This document shows positions 10,390-23,600 of a stretch of DNA of 64,000 bases, one piece after another. Positions within the stretch are counted from its first letter, which is position 1; the number at the start of each line of letters is the position of its first letter. The position numbers and the translations under genes were made by a program. The DNA comes from Anaspis maculata (lineage: Eukaryota > Arthropoda > Insecta > Coleoptera > Scraptiidae), in NCBI GenBank assembly GCA_949128115.1, contig CASBRS010000010.1:22001-86000 (forward strand), read 5' to 3'. Under the pieces are notes generated by a model, which searched no databases, was not told where the DNA came from, and worked only from the letters and a program-made list of their open reading frames with translations.

Positions 10390-13300
10390 GGAGAAAATCG
10401 GAAGAAAAGATAAAAGCCGGCCCCCGGGGGCCTTTGTCTTTGTTTTGACGCTTTCAGACTCGATACAAACCGGCCCGACGCGTCTACCTGCGGCTTGGCC
10501 GATCTCGGCCGGCAGATGGCGTCCGTAACGAACGAATCGGGGAAAATCAGAAAAAAAAAATAAAAGCCGGCCCCCGGGGGCCTTTGTCTCCGTTTTCCCG
10601 CTTTCCCGTCAGCTTCGTCGTCGTTCGCTCTTCGGTTTCTCTTTTTCGCTCATTCCGTGTTGCGGTCGTCGATTTTCAAGTTCTCGAGCAGAGTTCTCGC
10701 GGCGTCCCGTTCTGCTTTTTCTTTCTCCATGTCTTTTTTGTTGCTGTTCCAGAGATTCACCAGGAAGATTCGCGTTCTGAGATCGCGAGCCGTCTTCAGT
10801 TTCTGTCGCAAGCTCCGGTCCCAAGTGGTGAGCATTCGCCAGCGTAAGTCCGATGATCGCGTCGAGGTGTTCATTTTCGCGTCTGCTCTCTTAGCCGGCG
10901 TTGAGAAAAATGACCGAGACCTGGGACAAACCGGCCCGACGTCTACCTGCGGCCCGGTCGATTTCGGCCGGCAGGTGGCGTCCGTTTCGAACGATTCGGA
11001 GAAAATCGGAAGAAAAGATAAAAGCCGGCCCCCGGGGGCCTTTGTCTTTGTTTTGACGCTTTCAGACTCGATACAAAGCGGCCCGACGCGTCTACCTGCG
11101 GCTTGGCCGATCTCGGCCGGCAGATGGCGTCCGTATCGAACGATTCGGAGAAAATCGGATGAAAAAATAAAAGCCGGCCCCCGGGGGCTTTTGTCTTTGT
11201 TTTGACGCTTGCAGACTCGATACAAACCGTCCCGACGCGTCTACCTGCGGCTTGGCCGATCTCGGCCGGCAGATGGCGTCCGTATCGAACGAATCGGAGA
11301 AAATCAGAAAAAAGAAATAAAAGCCGGCCCCCGGGGGCCTTTGTCTCCTTTTTCCCGCTTTCCCGTCAGCTTCGTCGTCGTTCGCTCTTCGGTTTCTCTT
11401 TTTCGCTCATTCCGTGTTGCGGTCGTCGATTTTCAAGTTCTCGAGCAGAGTTCTCGCGGCGTCCCGTTCTGCTTTTTCTTTCTCCATGTCTTTTTTGTTG
11501 CTGTTCCAGACATTCACCAGGAAGATTCGCGTTCTGAGATCGCGAGCCGTCTTCAGTTTCTGTCGCAAGCTCCGGTCCCAAGTGGTGAGCATTCGCCAGC
11601 GTAAGTCCGATGATCGCGTCGAGGTGTTCATTTTCGCGTCTGCTCTCTTAGCCGGCGTTGAGATAAATGACCGAGTCCTGGGACAAACCGGCCCGACGTC
11701 TACCTGCGGCCCGGTCGATTTCGGCCGGCAGGTGGCGTCCGTTTCGAACGATTCGGAGAAAATCGGAAGAAAAGATAAAAGCCGGCCCCCGGGGGCCTTT
11801 GTCTTTGTTTTGACGCTTTCAGACTCGATACAAACCGGCCCGACGCGTCTACCTGCGGCTTGGCCGATCTCGGCCGGCAGATGGCGTCCGTATCGAACGA
11901 TTCGGAGAAAATCGGATGAAAAAATAAAAGCCGGCCCCCGGGGGCTTTTGTCTTTGTTTTGACGCTTGCAGACTCGATACAAACCGTCCCGACGCGTCTA
12001 CCTGCGGCTTGGCCGATCTCGGCCGGCAGATGGCGTCCGTATCGAACGAATCGGAGAAAATCAGAAAAAATAAATAAAAGCCGGCCCCCGGGGGCCTTTG
12101 TCTCCTTTTTCCCGCTTTCCCGTCAGCTTCGTCGTCGTTCGCTCTTCGGTTTCTCTTTTTCGCTCATTCCGTGTTGCGGTCGTCGATTTTCAAGTTCTCG
12201 AGCAGAGTTCTCGCGGCGTCCCGTTCTGCTTTTTCTTTCTCCATGTCTTTTTTGTTGCTGTTCCAGACATTCACCAGGAAGATTCGCGTTCTGAGATCGC
12301 GAGCCGTCTTCAGTTTCTGTCGCAAGCTCCGGTCCCAAGTGGTGAGCATTCGCCAGCGTAAGTCCGATGATCGCGTCGAGGTGTTCATTTTCGCGTCTGC
12401 TCTCTTAGCCGGCGTTGAGAAAAATGACCGAGACCTGGGACAAACCGGCCCGACGTCTACCTGCGGCCCGGTCGATTTCGGCCGGCAGGTGGCGTCCGTT
12501 TCGAACGATTCGGAGAAAATCGGAAGAAAAGATAAAAGCCGGCCCCCGGGGGCCTTTGTCTTTGTTTTGACGCTTGCAGACTCGATACAAACCGTCCCGA
12601 CGCGTCTACCTGCGGCTTGGCCGATCTCGGCCGGCAGATGGCGTCCGTATCGAACGAATCGGAGAAAATCAGAAAAAAGAAATAAAAGCCGGCCCCCGGG
12701 GGCCTTTGTCTCCTTTTTCCCGCTTTCCCGTCAGCTTCGTCGTCGTTCGCTCTTCGGTTTCTCTTTTTCGCTCATTCCGTGTTGCGGTCGTCGATTTTCA
12801 AGTTCTCGAGCAGAGTTCTCGCGGCGTCCCGTTCTGCTTTTTCTTTCTCCATGTCTTTTTTGTTGCTGTTCCAGAGATTCACCAGGAAGATTCGCGTTCT
12901 GTGATCGCGAGCCGTCTTCAGTTTCTGTCGCAAGCTCCGGTCCCAAGTGGTGAGCATTCGCCAGCGTAAGTCCGATGATCGCGTCGAGGTGTTCATTTTC
13001 GCGTCTGCTCTCTTAGCCGGCGTTGAGAAAAATGACCGAGACCTGGGACAAACCGGCCCGACGTCTACCTGCGGCCCGGTCGATTTCGGCCGGCAGGTGG
13101 CGTCCGTTTCGAACGATTCGGAGAAAATCGGAAGAAAAGATAAAAGCCGGCCCCCGGGGGCCTTTGTCTTTGTTTTGACGCTTGCAGACTCGATACAAAC
13201 CGTCCCGACGCGTCTACCTGCGGCTTGGCCGATCTCGGCCGGCAGATGGCGTCCGTATCGAACGAATCGGAGAAAATCAGAAAAAAGAAATAAAAGCCGG

Positions 13301-16300
13301 CCCCCGGGGGCCTTTGTCTCCTTTTTCCCGCTTTCCCGTCAGCTTCGTCGTCGTTCGCTCTTCGGTTTCTCTTTTTCGCTCATTCCGTGTTGCGGTCGTC
13401 GATTTTCAAGTTCTCGAGCAGAGTTCTCGCGGCGTCCCGTTCTGCTTTTTCTTTCTCCATGTCTTTTTTGTTGCTGTTCCAGAGATTCACCAGGAAGATT
13501 CGCGTTCTGAGATCGCGAGCCGTCTTCAGTTTCTGTCGCAAGCTCCGGTCCCAAGTGGTGAGCATTCGCCAGCGTAAGTCCGATGATCGCGTCGAGGTGT
13601 TCATTTTCGCGTCTGCTCTCTTAGCCGGCGTTGAGATAAATGACCGAGTCCTGGGACAAACCGGCCCGACGTCTACCTGCGGCCCGGTCGATTTCGGCCG
13701 GCAGGTGGCGTCCGTTTCGAACGATTCGGAGAAAATCGGAAGAAAAGATAAATGCCGGCCCCCGGGGGCCTTTGTCTTTGTTTTGACGCTTTCAGACTCG
13801 ATACAAACCGGCCCGACGCGTCTACCTGCGGCTTGACCGATCTCGGCCGGCAGATGGCGTCCGTATCGAACGATTCGGAGAAAATCGGATGAAAAAATAA
13901 AAGCCGGCCCCCGGGGGCTTTTGTCTTTGTTTTGACGCTTGCAGACTCGATACAAACCGTCCCGACGCGTCTACCTGCGGCTTGGCCGATCTCGGCCGGC
14001 AGATGGCGTCCGTATCGAACGAATCGGAGAAAATCAGAAAAAAGAAATAAAAGCCGGCCCCCGGGGGCCTTTGTCTCCTTTTTCCCGCTTTCCCGTCAGC
14101 TTCGTCGTCGTTCGCTCTTCGGTTTCTCTTTTTCGCTCATTCCGTGTTACGGTCGTCGATTTTCAAGTTCTCGAGCAGAGTTCTCGCGGCGTCCCGTTCT
14201 GCTTTTTCTTTCTCCATGTCTTTTTTGTTGCTGTTCCAGAGATTCACCAGGAAGATTCGCGTTCTGAGATCGCGAGCCGTCTTCAGTTTCTGTCGCAAGC
14301 TCCGGTCCCAAGTGGTGAGCATTCGCCAGCGTAAGTCCGATGATCGCGTCGAGGTGTTCATTTTCGCGTCTGCTCTCTTAGCCGGCGTTGAGAAAAATGA
14401 CCGAGACCTGGGACAAACCGGCCCGACGTCTACCTGCGGCCCGGTCGATTTCGGCCGGCAGGTGGCGTCCGTTTCGAACGATTCAGAGAAAATCGGAAGA
14501 AAAGATAAAAGCCGGCCCCCGGGGGCCTTTGTCTTTGTTTTGACGCTTTCAGACTCGATACAAACCGGGCCCGACGCGTCTACCTGCGGCTTGGCCGATC
14601 TCGGCCGGCAGATGGCGTCCGTATCGAACGATTCGGAGAAAATCGGATGAAAAAATAAAAGCCGGCCCCCGGGGGCTTTTGTCTTTGTTTTGACGCTTGC
14701 AGACTCGATACAAACCGTCCCGACGCGTCTACCTGCGGCTTGGCCGATCTCGGCCGGCAGATGGCGTCCGTATCGAACGAATCGGAGAAAATCAGAAAAA
14801 AGAAATAAAAGCCGGCCCCCGGGGGCCTTTGTCTCCTTTTTCCCGCTTTCCCGTCAGCTTCGTCGTCGTTCGCTCTTCGGTTTCTCTTTTTCGCTCATTC
14901 CGTGTTGCGGTCGTCGATTTTCAAGTTCTCGAGCAGAGTTCTCGCGGCGTCCCGTTCTGCTTTTTCTTTCTCCATGTCTTTTTTGTTGCTGTTCCAGAGA
15001 TTCACCAGGAAGATTCGCGTTCTGAGATCGCGAGCCGTCTTCAGTTTCTGTCGCAAGCTCCGGTCCCAAGTGGTGAGCATTCGCCAGCGTAAGTCCGATG
15101 ATCGCGTCGAGGTGTTCATTTTCGCGTCTGCTCTCTTAGCCGGCGTTGAGAAAAATGACCGAGACCTGGGACAAACCGGCCCGACGTCTACCTGCGGCCC
15201 GGTCGATTTCGGCCGGCAGGTGGCGTCCGTTTCGAACGATTCGGAGAAAATCGGAAGAAAAGATAAAAGCCGGCCCCCGGGGGCCTTTGTCTTTGTTTTG
15301 ACGCTTTCAGACTCGATACAAAGCGGCCCGACGCGTCTACCTGCGGCTTGGCCGATCTCGGCCGGCAGATGGCGTCCGTATCGAACGATTCGGAGAAAAT
15401 CGGATGAAAAAATAAAAGCCGGCCCCCGGGGGCTTTTGTCTTTGTTTTGACGCTTGCAGACTCGATACAAACCGTCCCGACGCGTCTACCTGCGGCTTGG
15501 CCGATCTCGGCCGGCAGATGGCGTCCGTATCGAACGAATCGGAGAAAATCAGAAAAAAGAAATAAAAGCCGGCCCCCGGGGGCCTTTGTCTCCTTTTTCC
15601 CGCTTTCCCGTCAGCTTCGTCGTCGTTCGCTCTTCGGTTTCTCTTTTTCGCTCATTCCGTGTTGCGGTCGTCGATTTTCAAGTTCTCGAGCAGAGTTCTC
15701 GCGGCGTCCCGTTCTGCTTTTTCTTTCTCCATGTCTTTTTTGTTGCTGTTCCAGAGATTCACCAGGAAGATTCGCGTTCTGAGATCGCGAGCCGTCTTCA
15801 GTTTCTGTCGCAAGCTCCGGTCCCAAGTGGTGAGCATTCGCCAGCGTAAGTCCGATGATCGCGTCGAGGTGTTCATTTTCGCGTCTGCTCTCTTAGCCGG
15901 CGTTGAGATAAATGACCGAGTCCTGGGACAAACCGGCCCGACGTCTACCTGCGGCCCGGTCGATTTCGGCCGGCAGGTGGCGTCCGTTTCGAACGATTCG
16001 GAGAAAATCGGAAGAAAAGATAAAAGCCGGCCCCCGGGGGCCTTTGTCTTTGTTTTGACGCTTTCAGACTCGATACAAACCGGCCCGACGCGTCTACCTG
16101 CGGCTTGGCCGATCTCGGCCGGCAGATGGCGTCCGTATCGAACGAATCGGAGAAAATCAGAAAAAATAAATAAAAGCCGGCCCCCGGGGGCCTTTGTCTC
16201 CTTTTTCCCGCTTTCCCGTCAGCTTCGTCGTCGTTCGCTCTTCGGTTTCTCTTTTTCGCTCATTCCGTGTTGCGGTCGTCGATTTTCAAGTTCTCGAGCA

Positions 16301-17361
16301 GAGTTCTCGCGGCGTCCCGTTCTGCTTTTTCTTTCTCCATGTCTTTTTTGTTGCTGTTCCAGAGATTCACCAGGAAGATTCGCGTTCTGAGATCGCGAGC
16401 CGTCTTCAGTTTCTGTCGCAAGCTCCGGTCCCAAGTGGTGAGCATTCGCCAGCGTAAGTCCGATGATCGCGTCGAGGTGTTCATTTTCGCGTCTGCTCTC
16501 TTAGCCGGCGTTGAGAAAAATGACCGAGACCTGGGACAAACCGGCCCGACGTCTACCTGCGGCCCGGTCGATTTCGGCCGGCAGGTGGCGTCCGTTTCGA
16601 ACGATTCAGAGAAAATCGGAAGAAAAGATAAAAGCCGGCCCCCGGGGGCCTTTGTCTTTGTTTTGACGCTTTCAGACTCGATACAAACCGGCCCGACGCG
16701 TCTACCTGCGGCTTGGCCGATCTCGGCCGGCAGATGGCGTCCGTATCGAACGAATCGGGGAAAATCAGAAAAAAAAAATAAAAGCCGGCCCCCGGGGGCC
16801 TTTGTCTCCGTTTTCCCGCTTTCCCGTCAGCTTCGTCGTCGTTCGCTCTTCGGTTTCTCTTTTTCGCTCATTCCGTGTTGCGGTCGTCGATTTTCAAGTT
16901 CTCGAGCAGAGTTCTCGCGGCGTCCCGTTCTGCTTTTTCTTTCTCCATGTCTTTTTTGTTGCTGTTCCAGAGATTCACCAGGAAGATTCGCGTTCTGAGA
17001 TCGCGAGCCGTCTTCAGTTTCTGTCGCAAGCTCCGGTCCCAAGTGGTAAGCATTCGCCAGCGTAAGTCCGATGATCGCGTCGAGGTGTTCATTTTCGCGT
17101 CTGCTCTCTTAGCCGGCGTTGAGAAAAATGACCGAGACCTGGGACAAACCGGCCCGACGTCTACCTGCGGCCCGGTCGATTTCGGCCGGCAGGTGGCGTC
17201 CGTTTCGAACGATTCGGAGAAAATCGGAAGAAAAGATAAAAGCCGGCCCCCGGGGGCCTTTGTCTTTGTTTTGACGCTTTCAGACTCGATACAAAGCGGC
17301 CCGACGCGTCTACCTGCGGCTTGGCCGATCTCGGCCGGCAGATGGCGTCCGTATCGAACGA
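10390..17361 (+). repeat. Left arm of a 6972 bp inverted repeat
   Basis: Mirrors 17624-24595: coordinates of matching private variants always sum to 34985. Pairs checked: 10528/24457 (gtaacg), 11511/23474 (gacattc), 12902/22083 (gtgatcg), 13753/21232 (aaatgcc), 14567-14572/20413-20418 (extra G in cgggcccg), 17048/17937 (gtaagc) and 17296/17689 (agcgg). Three substitutions between arms were noticed: 13326/21659, 14149/20836 and 15192/19793. At the outer end the match stops at 10389/24596 (cggaga against cagaga). At the inner end it stops at 17362/17623. Confidence 0.93.
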
Positions 17362-17519
17362 TTCGGAGAAAATCGGATGAAAAAATAAAAGCCGGCCCCC
17401 GGGGGCTTTTGTCTTTGTTTTGACGCTTGCAGACTCGATACAAACCGTCCCGACGCGTCTACCTGCGGCTTGGCCGATCTCGGCCGGCAGATGGCGTCCG
17501 TATCGAACGATTCGGAGAA

Positions 17520-17604
17520 AATCGGATGAAAAAATAAAAGCCGGCCCCCGGGGAATCGGATGAAAAAATAAAAGCCGGCCCCCGGGGGCCGGCTTTTATT
17601 TTTT
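17520..17604. other. Fold-back junction: 34 bp tandem duplication plus 42 bp perfect palindrome
   Basis: The 34 bases from aatcggatg at 17520 are repeated directly at 17554. The second copy runs into its own reverse complement, making a perfect palindrome at 17563-17604 centred between 17583 and 17584 inside the GC palindrome. To the left is a second b-type module; to the right the A-tract is of the c type (ten T residues against six A), so the two sides come from different modules. The inversion point thus sits exactly on the hairpin element. Confidence 0.9.
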
Positions 17605-17623
17605 TTTTCTGATTTTCTCCGAT

Positions 17624-20600
17624 TCGTTCGATACGGACGCCATCTGCCGGCCGAGATCGGCCAAGCCGCAGGTAGACGCGTCGGGCCGCTTTGTATCGAG
17701 TCTGAAAGCGTCAAAACAAAGACAAAGGCCCCCGGGGGCCGGCTTTTATCTTTTCTTCCGATTTTCTCCGAATCGTTCGAAACGGACGCCACCTGCCGGC
17801 CGAAATCGACCGGGCCGCAGGTAGACGTCGGGCCGGTTTGTCCCAGGTCTCGGTCATTTTTCTCAACGCCGGCTAAGAGAGCAGACGCGAAAATGAACAC
17901 CTCGACGCGATCATCGGACTTACGCTGGCGAATGCTTACCACTTGGGACCGGAGCTTGCGACAGAAACTGAAGACGGCTCGCGATCTCAGAACGCGAATC
18001 TTCCTGGTGAATCTCTGGAACAGCAACAAAAAAGACATGGAGAAAGAAAAAGCAGAACGGGACGCCGCGAGAACTCTGCTCGAGAACTTGAAAATCGACG
18101 ACCGCAACACGGAATGAGCGAAAAAGAGAAACCGAAGAGCGAACGACGACGAAGCTGACGGGAAAGCGGGAAAACGGAGACAAAGGCCCCCGGGGGCCGG
18201 CTTTTATTTTTTTTTTCTGATTTTCCCCGATTCGTTCGATACGGACGCCATCTGCCGGCCGAGATCGGCCAAGCCGCAGGTAGACGCGTCGGGCCGGTTT
18301 GTATCGAGTCTGAAAGCGTCAAAACAAAGACAAAGGCCCCCGGGGGCCGGCTTTTATCTTTTCTTCCGATTTTCTCTGAATCGTTCGAAACGGACGCCAC
18401 CTGCCGGCCGAAATCGACCGGGCCGCAGGTAGACGTCGGGCCGGTTTGTCCCAGGTCTCGGTCATTTTTCTCAACGCCGGCTAAGAGAGCAGACGCGAAA
18501 ATGAACACCTCGACGCGATCATCGGACTTACGCTGGCGAATGCTCACCACTTGGGACCGGAGCTTGCGACAGAAACTGAAGACGGCTCGCGATCTCAGAA
18601 CGCGAATCTTCCTGGTGAATCTCTGGAACAGCAACAAAAAAGACATGGAGAAAGAAAAAGCAGAACGGGACGCCGCGAGAACTCTGCTCGAGAACTTGAA
18701 AATCGACGACCGCAACACGGAATGAGCGAAAAAGAGAAACCGAAGAGCGAACGACGACGAAGCTGACGGGAAAGCGGGAAAAAGGAGACAAAGGCCCCCG
18801 GGGGCCGGCTTTTATTTATTTTTTCTGATTTTCTCCGATTCGTTCGATACGGACGCCATCTGCCGGCCGAGATCGGCCAAGCCGCAGGTAGACGCGTCGG
18901 GCCGGTTTGTATCGAGTCTGAAAGCGTCAAAACAAAGACAAAGGCCCCCGGGGGCCGGCTTTTATCTTTTCTTCCGATTTTCTCCGAATCGTTCGAAACG
19001 GACGCCACCTGCCGGCCGAAATCGACCGGGCCGCAGGTAGACGTCGGGCCGGTTTGTCCCAGGACTCGGTCATTTATCTCAACGCCGGCTAAGAGAGCAG
19101 ACGCGAAAATGAACACCTCGACGCGATCATCGGACTTACGCTGGCGAATGCTCACCACTTGGGACCGGAGCTTGCGACAGAAACTGAAGACGGCTCGCGA
19201 TCTCAGAACGCGAATCTTCCTGGTGAATCTCTGGAACAGCAACAAAAAAGACATGGAGAAAGAAAAAGCAGAACGGGACGCCGCGAGAACTCTGCTCGAG
19301 AACTTGAAAATCGACGACCGCAACACGGAATGAGCGAAAAAGAGAAACCGAAGAGCGAACGACGACGAAGCTGACGGGAAAGCGGGAAAAAGGAGACAAA
19401 GGCCCCCGGGGGCCGGCTTTTATTTCTTTTTTCTGATTTTCTCCGATTCGTTCGATACGGACGCCATCTGCCGGCCGAGATCGGCCAAGCCGCAGGTAGA
19501 CGCGTCGGGACGGTTTGTATCGAGTCTGCAAGCGTCAAAACAAAGACAAAAGCCCCCGGGGGCCGGCTTTTATTTTTTCATCCGATTTTCTCCGAATCGT
19601 TCGATACGGACGCCATCTGCCGGCCGAGATCGGCCAAGCCGCAGGTAGACGCGTCGGGCCGCTTTGTATCGAGTCTGAAAGCGTCAAAACAAAGACAAAG
19701 GCCCCCGGGGGCCGGCTTTTATCTTTTCTTCCGATTTTCTCCGAATCGTTCGAAACGGACGCCACCTGCCGGCCGAAATCGACCGGGCCGCAAGTAGACG
19801 TCGGGCCGGTTTGTCCCAGGTCTCGGTCATTTTTCTCAACGCCGGCTAAGAGAGCAGACGCGAAAATGAACACCTCGACGCGATCATCGGACTTACGCTG
19901 GCGAATGCTCACCACTTGGGACCGGAGCTTGCGACAGAAACTGAAGACGGCTCGCGATCTCAGAACGCGAATCTTCCTGGTGAATCTCTGGAACAGCAAC
20001 AAAAAAGACATGGAGAAAGAAAAAGCAGAACGGGACGCCGCGAGAACTCTGCTCGAGAACTTGAAAATCGACGACCGCAACACGGAATGAGCGAAAAAGA
20101 GAAACCGAAGAGCGAACGACGACGAAGCTGACGGGAAAGCGGGAAAAAGGAGACAAAGGCCCCCGGGGGCCGGCTTTTATTTCTTTTTTCTGATTTTCTC
20201 CGATTCGTTCGATACGGACGCCATCTGCCGGCCGAGATCGGCCAAGCCGCAGGTAGACGCGTCGGGACGGTTTGTATCGAGTCTGCAAGCGTCAAAACAA
20301 AGACAAAAGCCCCCGGGGGCCGGCTTTTATTTTTTCATCCGATTTTCTCCGAATCGTTCGATACGGACGCCATCTGCCGGCCGAGATCGGCCAAGCCGCA
20401 GGTAGACGCGTCGGGCCCGGTTTGTATCGAGTCTGAAAGCGTCAAAACAAAGACAAAGGCCCCCGGGGGCCGGCTTTTATCTTTTCTTCCGATTTTCTCT
20501 GAATCGTTCGAAACGGACGCCACCTGCCGGCCGAAATCGACCGGGCCGCAGGTAGACGTCGGGCCGGTTTGTCCCAGGTCTCGGTCATTTTTCTCAACGC

Positions 20601-23600
20601 CGGCTAAGAGAGCAGACGCGAAAATGAACACCTCGACGCGATCATCGGACTTACGCTGGCGAATGCTCACCACTTGGGACCGGAGCTTGCGACAGAAACT
20701 GAAGACGGCTCGCGATCTCAGAACGCGAATCTTCCTGGTGAATCTCTGGAACAGCAACAAAAAAGACATGGAGAAAGAAAAAGCAGAACGGGACGCCGCG
20801 AGAACTCTGCTCGAGAACTTGAAAATCGACGACCGCAACACGGAATGAGCGAAAAAGAGAAACCGAAGAGCGAACGACGACGAAGCTGACGGGAAAGCGG
20901 GAAAAAGGAGACAAAGGCCCCCGGGGGCCGGCTTTTATTTCTTTTTTCTGATTTTCTCCGATTCGTTCGATACGGACGCCATCTGCCGGCCGAGATCGGC
21001 CAAGCCGCAGGTAGACGCGTCGGGACGGTTTGTATCGAGTCTGCAAGCGTCAAAACAAAGACAAAAGCCCCCGGGGGCCGGCTTTTATTTTTTCATCCGA
21101 TTTTCTCCGAATCGTTCGATACGGACGCCATCTGCCGGCCGAGATCGGTCAAGCCGCAGGTAGACGCGTCGGGCCGGTTTGTATCGAGTCTGAAAGCGTC
21201 AAAACAAAGACAAAGGCCCCCGGGGGCCGGCATTTATCTTTTCTTCCGATTTTCTCCGAATCGTTCGAAACGGACGCCACCTGCCGGCCGAAATCGACCG
21301 GGCCGCAGGTAGACGTCGGGCCGGTTTGTCCCAGGACTCGGTCATTTATCTCAACGCCGGCTAAGAGAGCAGACGCGAAAATGAACACCTCGACGCGATC
21401 ATCGGACTTACGCTGGCGAATGCTCACCACTTGGGACCGGAGCTTGCGACAGAAACTGAAGACGGCTCGCGATCTCAGAACGCGAATCTTCCTGGTGAAT
21501 CTCTGGAACAGCAACAAAAAAGACATGGAGAAAGAAAAAGCAGAACGGGACGCCGCGAGAACTCTGCTCGAGAACTTGAAAATCGACGACCGCAACACGG
21601 AATGAGCGAAAAAGAGAAACCGAAGAGCGAACGACGACGAAGCTGACGGGAAAGCGGGGAAAAGGAGACAAAGGCCCCCGGGGGCCGGCTTTTATTTCTT
21701 TTTTCTGATTTTCTCCGATTCGTTCGATACGGACGCCATCTGCCGGCCGAGATCGGCCAAGCCGCAGGTAGACGCGTCGGGACGGTTTGTATCGAGTCTG
21801 CAAGCGTCAAAACAAAGACAAAGGCCCCCGGGGGCCGGCTTTTATCTTTTCTTCCGATTTTCTCCGAATCGTTCGAAACGGACGCCACCTGCCGGCCGAA
21901 ATCGACCGGGCCGCAGGTAGACGTCGGGCCGGTTTGTCCCAGGTCTCGGTCATTTTTCTCAACGCCGGCTAAGAGAGCAGACGCGAAAATGAACACCTCG
22001 ACGCGATCATCGGACTTACGCTGGCGAATGCTCACCACTTGGGACCGGAGCTTGCGACAGAAACTGAAGACGGCTCGCGATCACAGAACGCGAATCTTCC
22101 TGGTGAATCTCTGGAACAGCAACAAAAAAGACATGGAGAAAGAAAAAGCAGAACGGGACGCCGCGAGAACTCTGCTCGAGAACTTGAAAATCGACGACCG
22201 CAACACGGAATGAGCGAAAAAGAGAAACCGAAGAGCGAACGACGACGAAGCTGACGGGAAAGCGGGAAAAAGGAGACAAAGGCCCCCGGGGGCCGGCTTT
22301 TATTTCTTTTTTCTGATTTTCTCCGATTCGTTCGATACGGACGCCATCTGCCGGCCGAGATCGGCCAAGCCGCAGGTAGACGCGTCGGGACGGTTTGTAT
22401 CGAGTCTGCAAGCGTCAAAACAAAGACAAAGGCCCCCGGGGGCCGGCTTTTATCTTTTCTTCCGATTTTCTCCGAATCGTTCGAAACGGACGCCACCTGC
22501 CGGCCGAAATCGACCGGGCCGCAGGTAGACGTCGGGCCGGTTTGTCCCAGGTCTCGGTCATTTTTCTCAACGCCGGCTAAGAGAGCAGACGCGAAAATGA
22601 ACACCTCGACGCGATCATCGGACTTACGCTGGCGAATGCTCACCACTTGGGACCGGAGCTTGCGACAGAAACTGAAGACGGCTCGCGATCTCAGAACGCG
22701 AATCTTCCTGGTGAATGTCTGGAACAGCAACAAAAAAGACATGGAGAAAGAAAAAGCAGAACGGGACGCCGCGAGAACTCTGCTCGAGAACTTGAAAATC
22801 GACGACCGCAACACGGAATGAGCGAAAAAGAGAAACCGAAGAGCGAACGACGACGAAGCTGACGGGAAAGCGGGAAAAAGGAGACAAAGGCCCCCGGGGG
22901 CCGGCTTTTATTTATTTTTTCTGATTTTCTCCGATTCGTTCGATACGGACGCCATCTGCCGGCCGAGATCGGCCAAGCCGCAGGTAGACGCGTCGGGACG
23001 GTTTGTATCGAGTCTGCAAGCGTCAAAACAAAGACAAAAGCCCCCGGGGGCCGGCTTTTATTTTTTCATCCGATTTTCTCCGAATCGTTCGATACGGACG
23101 CCATCTGCCGGCCGAGATCGGCCAAGCCGCAGGTAGACGCGTCGGGCCGGTTTGTATCGAGTCTGAAAGCGTCAAAACAAAGACAAAGGCCCCCGGGGGC
23201 CGGCTTTTATCTTTTCTTCCGATTTTCTCCGAATCGTTCGAAACGGACGCCACCTGCCGGCCGAAATCGACCGGGCCGCAGGTAGACGTCGGGCCGGTTT
23301 GTCCCAGGACTCGGTCATTTATCTCAACGCCGGCTAAGAGAGCAGACGCGAAAATGAACACCTCGACGCGATCATCGGACTTACGCTGGCGAATGCTCAC
23401 CACTTGGGACCGGAGCTTGCGACAGAAACTGAAGACGGCTCGCGATCTCAGAACGCGAATCTTCCTGGTGAATGTCTGGAACAGCAACAAAAAAGACATG
23501 GAGAAAGAAAAAGCAGAACGGGACGCCGCGAGAACTCTGCTCGAGAACTTGAAAATCGACGACCGCAACACGGAATGAGCGAAAAAGAGAAACCGAAGAG

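Larger units (their letters stand above)
1..17553 (+). repeat. Left plus-oriented tandem array (26 units, last one incomplete)
   Basis: Head-to-tail units each begin at the motif cctgggacaaaccgg. Starts read directly: 1, 608, 1215, 1972, 2580, 3337, 3945, 4702, 5310, 6067, 6824, 7433, 8190, 8798, 9555, 10312, 10920, 11677, 12434, 13042, 13650, 14407, 15165, 15922, 16530 and 17138. Spacings are 607-609 bp (short units) or 757-758 bp (long units). The last unit has modules a, b and a second b but never reaches c or d, because the orientation flips. Most c modules here carry an interrupted A-tract (aaaaaagaaataaaag) and the d start tctcctttttcccg; a minority have a plain A-tract with a gggg variant upstream. 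No base in this stretch lies outside the repeat. Whether it is a chromosomal satellite or a viral repeat region cannot be told from sequence alone. Confidence 0.98.
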
